Shown: piece after piece, positions 62,843 to 64,000 of the stretch
Layout: every line of letters begins with the position of its first letter
Position numbering within the stretch: position 1 is the first letter of the stretch
Source of the DNA: an uncultured Bacteroidales bacterium
GTDB taxonomy: Bacteria; Bacteroidota; Bacteroidia; Bacteroidales; Bacteroidaceae
Assembly (NCBI GenBank): GCA_902789725.1
Contig: CADAPC010000023.1
Location: forward strand, 62,001-126,000
Direction: 5' to 3'
Length of the DNA stretch: 64,000 bases
Translations under genes and position numbers: made by a program
The notes under the pieces: model-generated
What the model was told of the DNA's origin: nothing
What the model saw: only the letters and a program-made list of their open reading frames with translations
Database searches by the model: none

Positions 62843-64000
62843 ATGACTAAAAAACTAATCATCTTACTTTTAATGGCAGCATGTACAAATATAGCATATG
62901 CCACAGATTTTATAACTTTTAAACGGAGCTCACAATCCGATATTGAGCTAACAAGAACATCGGACACCATCACATACGACCCTCTCGACTGGAAGGGGGT
63001 AAGGGAGAATCTGCGCCACGACCTCAAAGCCGTCACCGGCAGTGCAAATGCACCTGTTGTAGTGGGCACCATAGGAAAAAGCAAACTGGCCAAGAAGTAC
63101 AAACAGCAGTCAAAAGAACTGCAGGGTAAATGGGAGCAGTATTTGATTTTTACGGACAGGGGCAAGCTCGTCATTATGGGTTCTGACAAGCGTGGCACCA
63201 TCTATGGCATCTATGAACTGTCAAGGCAGATAGGAGTCTCCCCCTGGTACTGGATGGCTGATGCACCCATCCAGAAACATGAGCAGCTCTTTGCCAAAAG
63301 CGGCATCTATACGGATGGTGAACCTAAAGTGAAATACCGAGGCATATTCATCAACGATGAGTGGCCTTCGTTCGGCACGTGGTGTAAGAACCAGTTTGGT
63401 GGTATCAACTCTAAAGCATACGCCCGCATCTTTGAACTCATGCTCCGTCTGAAAGCCAACTACTTCTGGCCCGCCATGTGGGACAGCCGTTTCAACGAAG
63501 ATGACCCTCTCTCGCCTCAGTTGGCTGATGATATGGGCATCGTCATGGGAACCAGCCATCATGAGCCGATGATGCGTGCCCACAAGGAGTATGTATATCG
63601 TAAAGACAGTATAGGTGCGTGGGATTATGCGACAAACAAGGCCAATCTTTTATGCGACAAACAAGGCCAATCTTGACAGATTCTTTGAAGAAGGTCTTGA
63701 GCGCAACAAGGCATACGACAATCTGATCACCATCGGTATGCGTGGTGACGGTGATGTGGCAATGGGAAATGGCAATGATGAGGACAATATGAAGACGCTG
63801 AAAGATGTGGTGGATGGTCAGCGCGAGATTATTGAACGTGTGTATAAGAAACCTGCCAGTGAGGTTCCGCAATTGTGGGCCATCTTCACCGAGGTGCAAC
63901 GCTATTACGATGCTGGTTTCACAGTTCCTGATGATGTCACCCTGCTCTTCTGCGACAACAACTGGGGATACATCCGTCGCACAGGACCAGAGAAGGAACA
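62843..64000 (+). pseudogene. GH115 alpha-glucuronidase-like gene disrupted by a 25-bp tandem duplication; 3' end beyond window
   Basis: Signal peptide (MTKKLIILLLMAACTNIAYA), then the GH115 N-terminal domain (LVIMGSDKRGTIYGIYELSR, QIGVSPWYWMADAP; GIFINDEWPSFGTWCKNQFG; RLKANYFWPAMWDSRFNEDD). At 63650 a second exact copy of the preceding 25 bases (63625-63649) shifts the frame, and translation stops at 63676 after 277 residues. Past the duplication, another frame continues NLDRFFEEGLERNKAYDNLI, then TIGMRGDGDVAMGNGNDEDN and on to the window edge. Deleting one copy restores ...YATNKANLDRFFEEG... exactly. GH115 enzymes remove glucuronic acid or its 4-O-methyl form from xylan. Confidence 0.85.
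63625..63674 (+). repeat. Exact 25-bp tandem duplication inside the GH115 gene
   Basis: Two identical 25-base copies (63625-63649 and 63650-63674), each starting TTATGCGACAAACAAGG. The length is not a multiple of three, so it breaks the reading frame. Confidence 0.97.

Overview
The window looks like a Bacteroidales chromosome, most likely Prevotella or a close relative. The evidence is the Bacteroidota-type promoter (a -7 box of form TAnnTTTG, often with TTTG or TTG 18-20 bp upstream), few Shine-Dalgarno sites, type IX secretion-like C-terminal tails, a SusB-like GH97, a TonB thiamine receptor and the gene order of the division cluster. No rRNA, integrase or transposase gene is present.

Layout. 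1-11177 (mostly minus): an outer-membrane protein cut by the left edge, a large secreted Ig-like protein, a membrane TPR/AraC-type regulator, a GH43 arabinanase and a carboxylesterase. 11.4-18.4 kb: a defence island with an MntA/HepT toxin-antitoxin pair and a type ISP-like restriction-modification system. 18.4-24.9 kb (minus): acyl-CoA dehydrogenase with etfA and etfB, priA, and a small outer-membrane barrel. 25.3-42.2 kb (plus): a complete dcw cluster, mraZ-rsmH-ftsL-ftsI-murE-mraY-murD-ftsW-murG-murC-ftsQ-ftsA-ftsZ, which makes the lipid-linked peptidoglycan precursor and builds the divisome. 42.4-46.0 kb: gyrB, rpsT, tRNA-Glu and recO. 46.0-51.3 kb: a gene relic with a 22-bp periodic array, an HU-like protein, and a thiamine operon (TonB receptor, PnuT-type transporter, thiamine pyrophosphokinase). 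51.3-57.9 kb: accessory DNA with a MITE-like element, small membrane proteins, a secreted S41 peptidase, a transglutaminase-like protein, a KilA-N pseudogene, a broken AbiE pair and a candidate non-coding RNA. 57.9-64.0 kb: glycan degradation genes (GH97, GH29, an AraC regulator, GH115).

Main observations. All core genes read through intact, while many accessory genes carry lesions: hepT (in-frame TGA), abiEii (C-terminal frameshift), kilA-N (frameshift plus nonsense), GH29 (C-terminal frameshift) and GH115 (25-bp tandem duplication that breaks the frame). The restriction-modification polypeptide is also split in two by an inverted-repeat insert. Both toxin-antitoxin pairs keep an intact antitoxin beside a damaged toxin. 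The most unusual regulatory structure is the roughly 300-nt leader of the restriction-modification gene: a long hairpin whose 3' arm can alternatively pair perfectly over 13 nt with the sequence just before the likely start codon. A related ~95-bp module lies upstream of both the mntA and the restriction-modification promoters. Two arrays with 22-bp period, one between murD and ftsW and one beside the relic, are also unexplained. All family assignments rest on recognition of motifs by eye; no database search was run.
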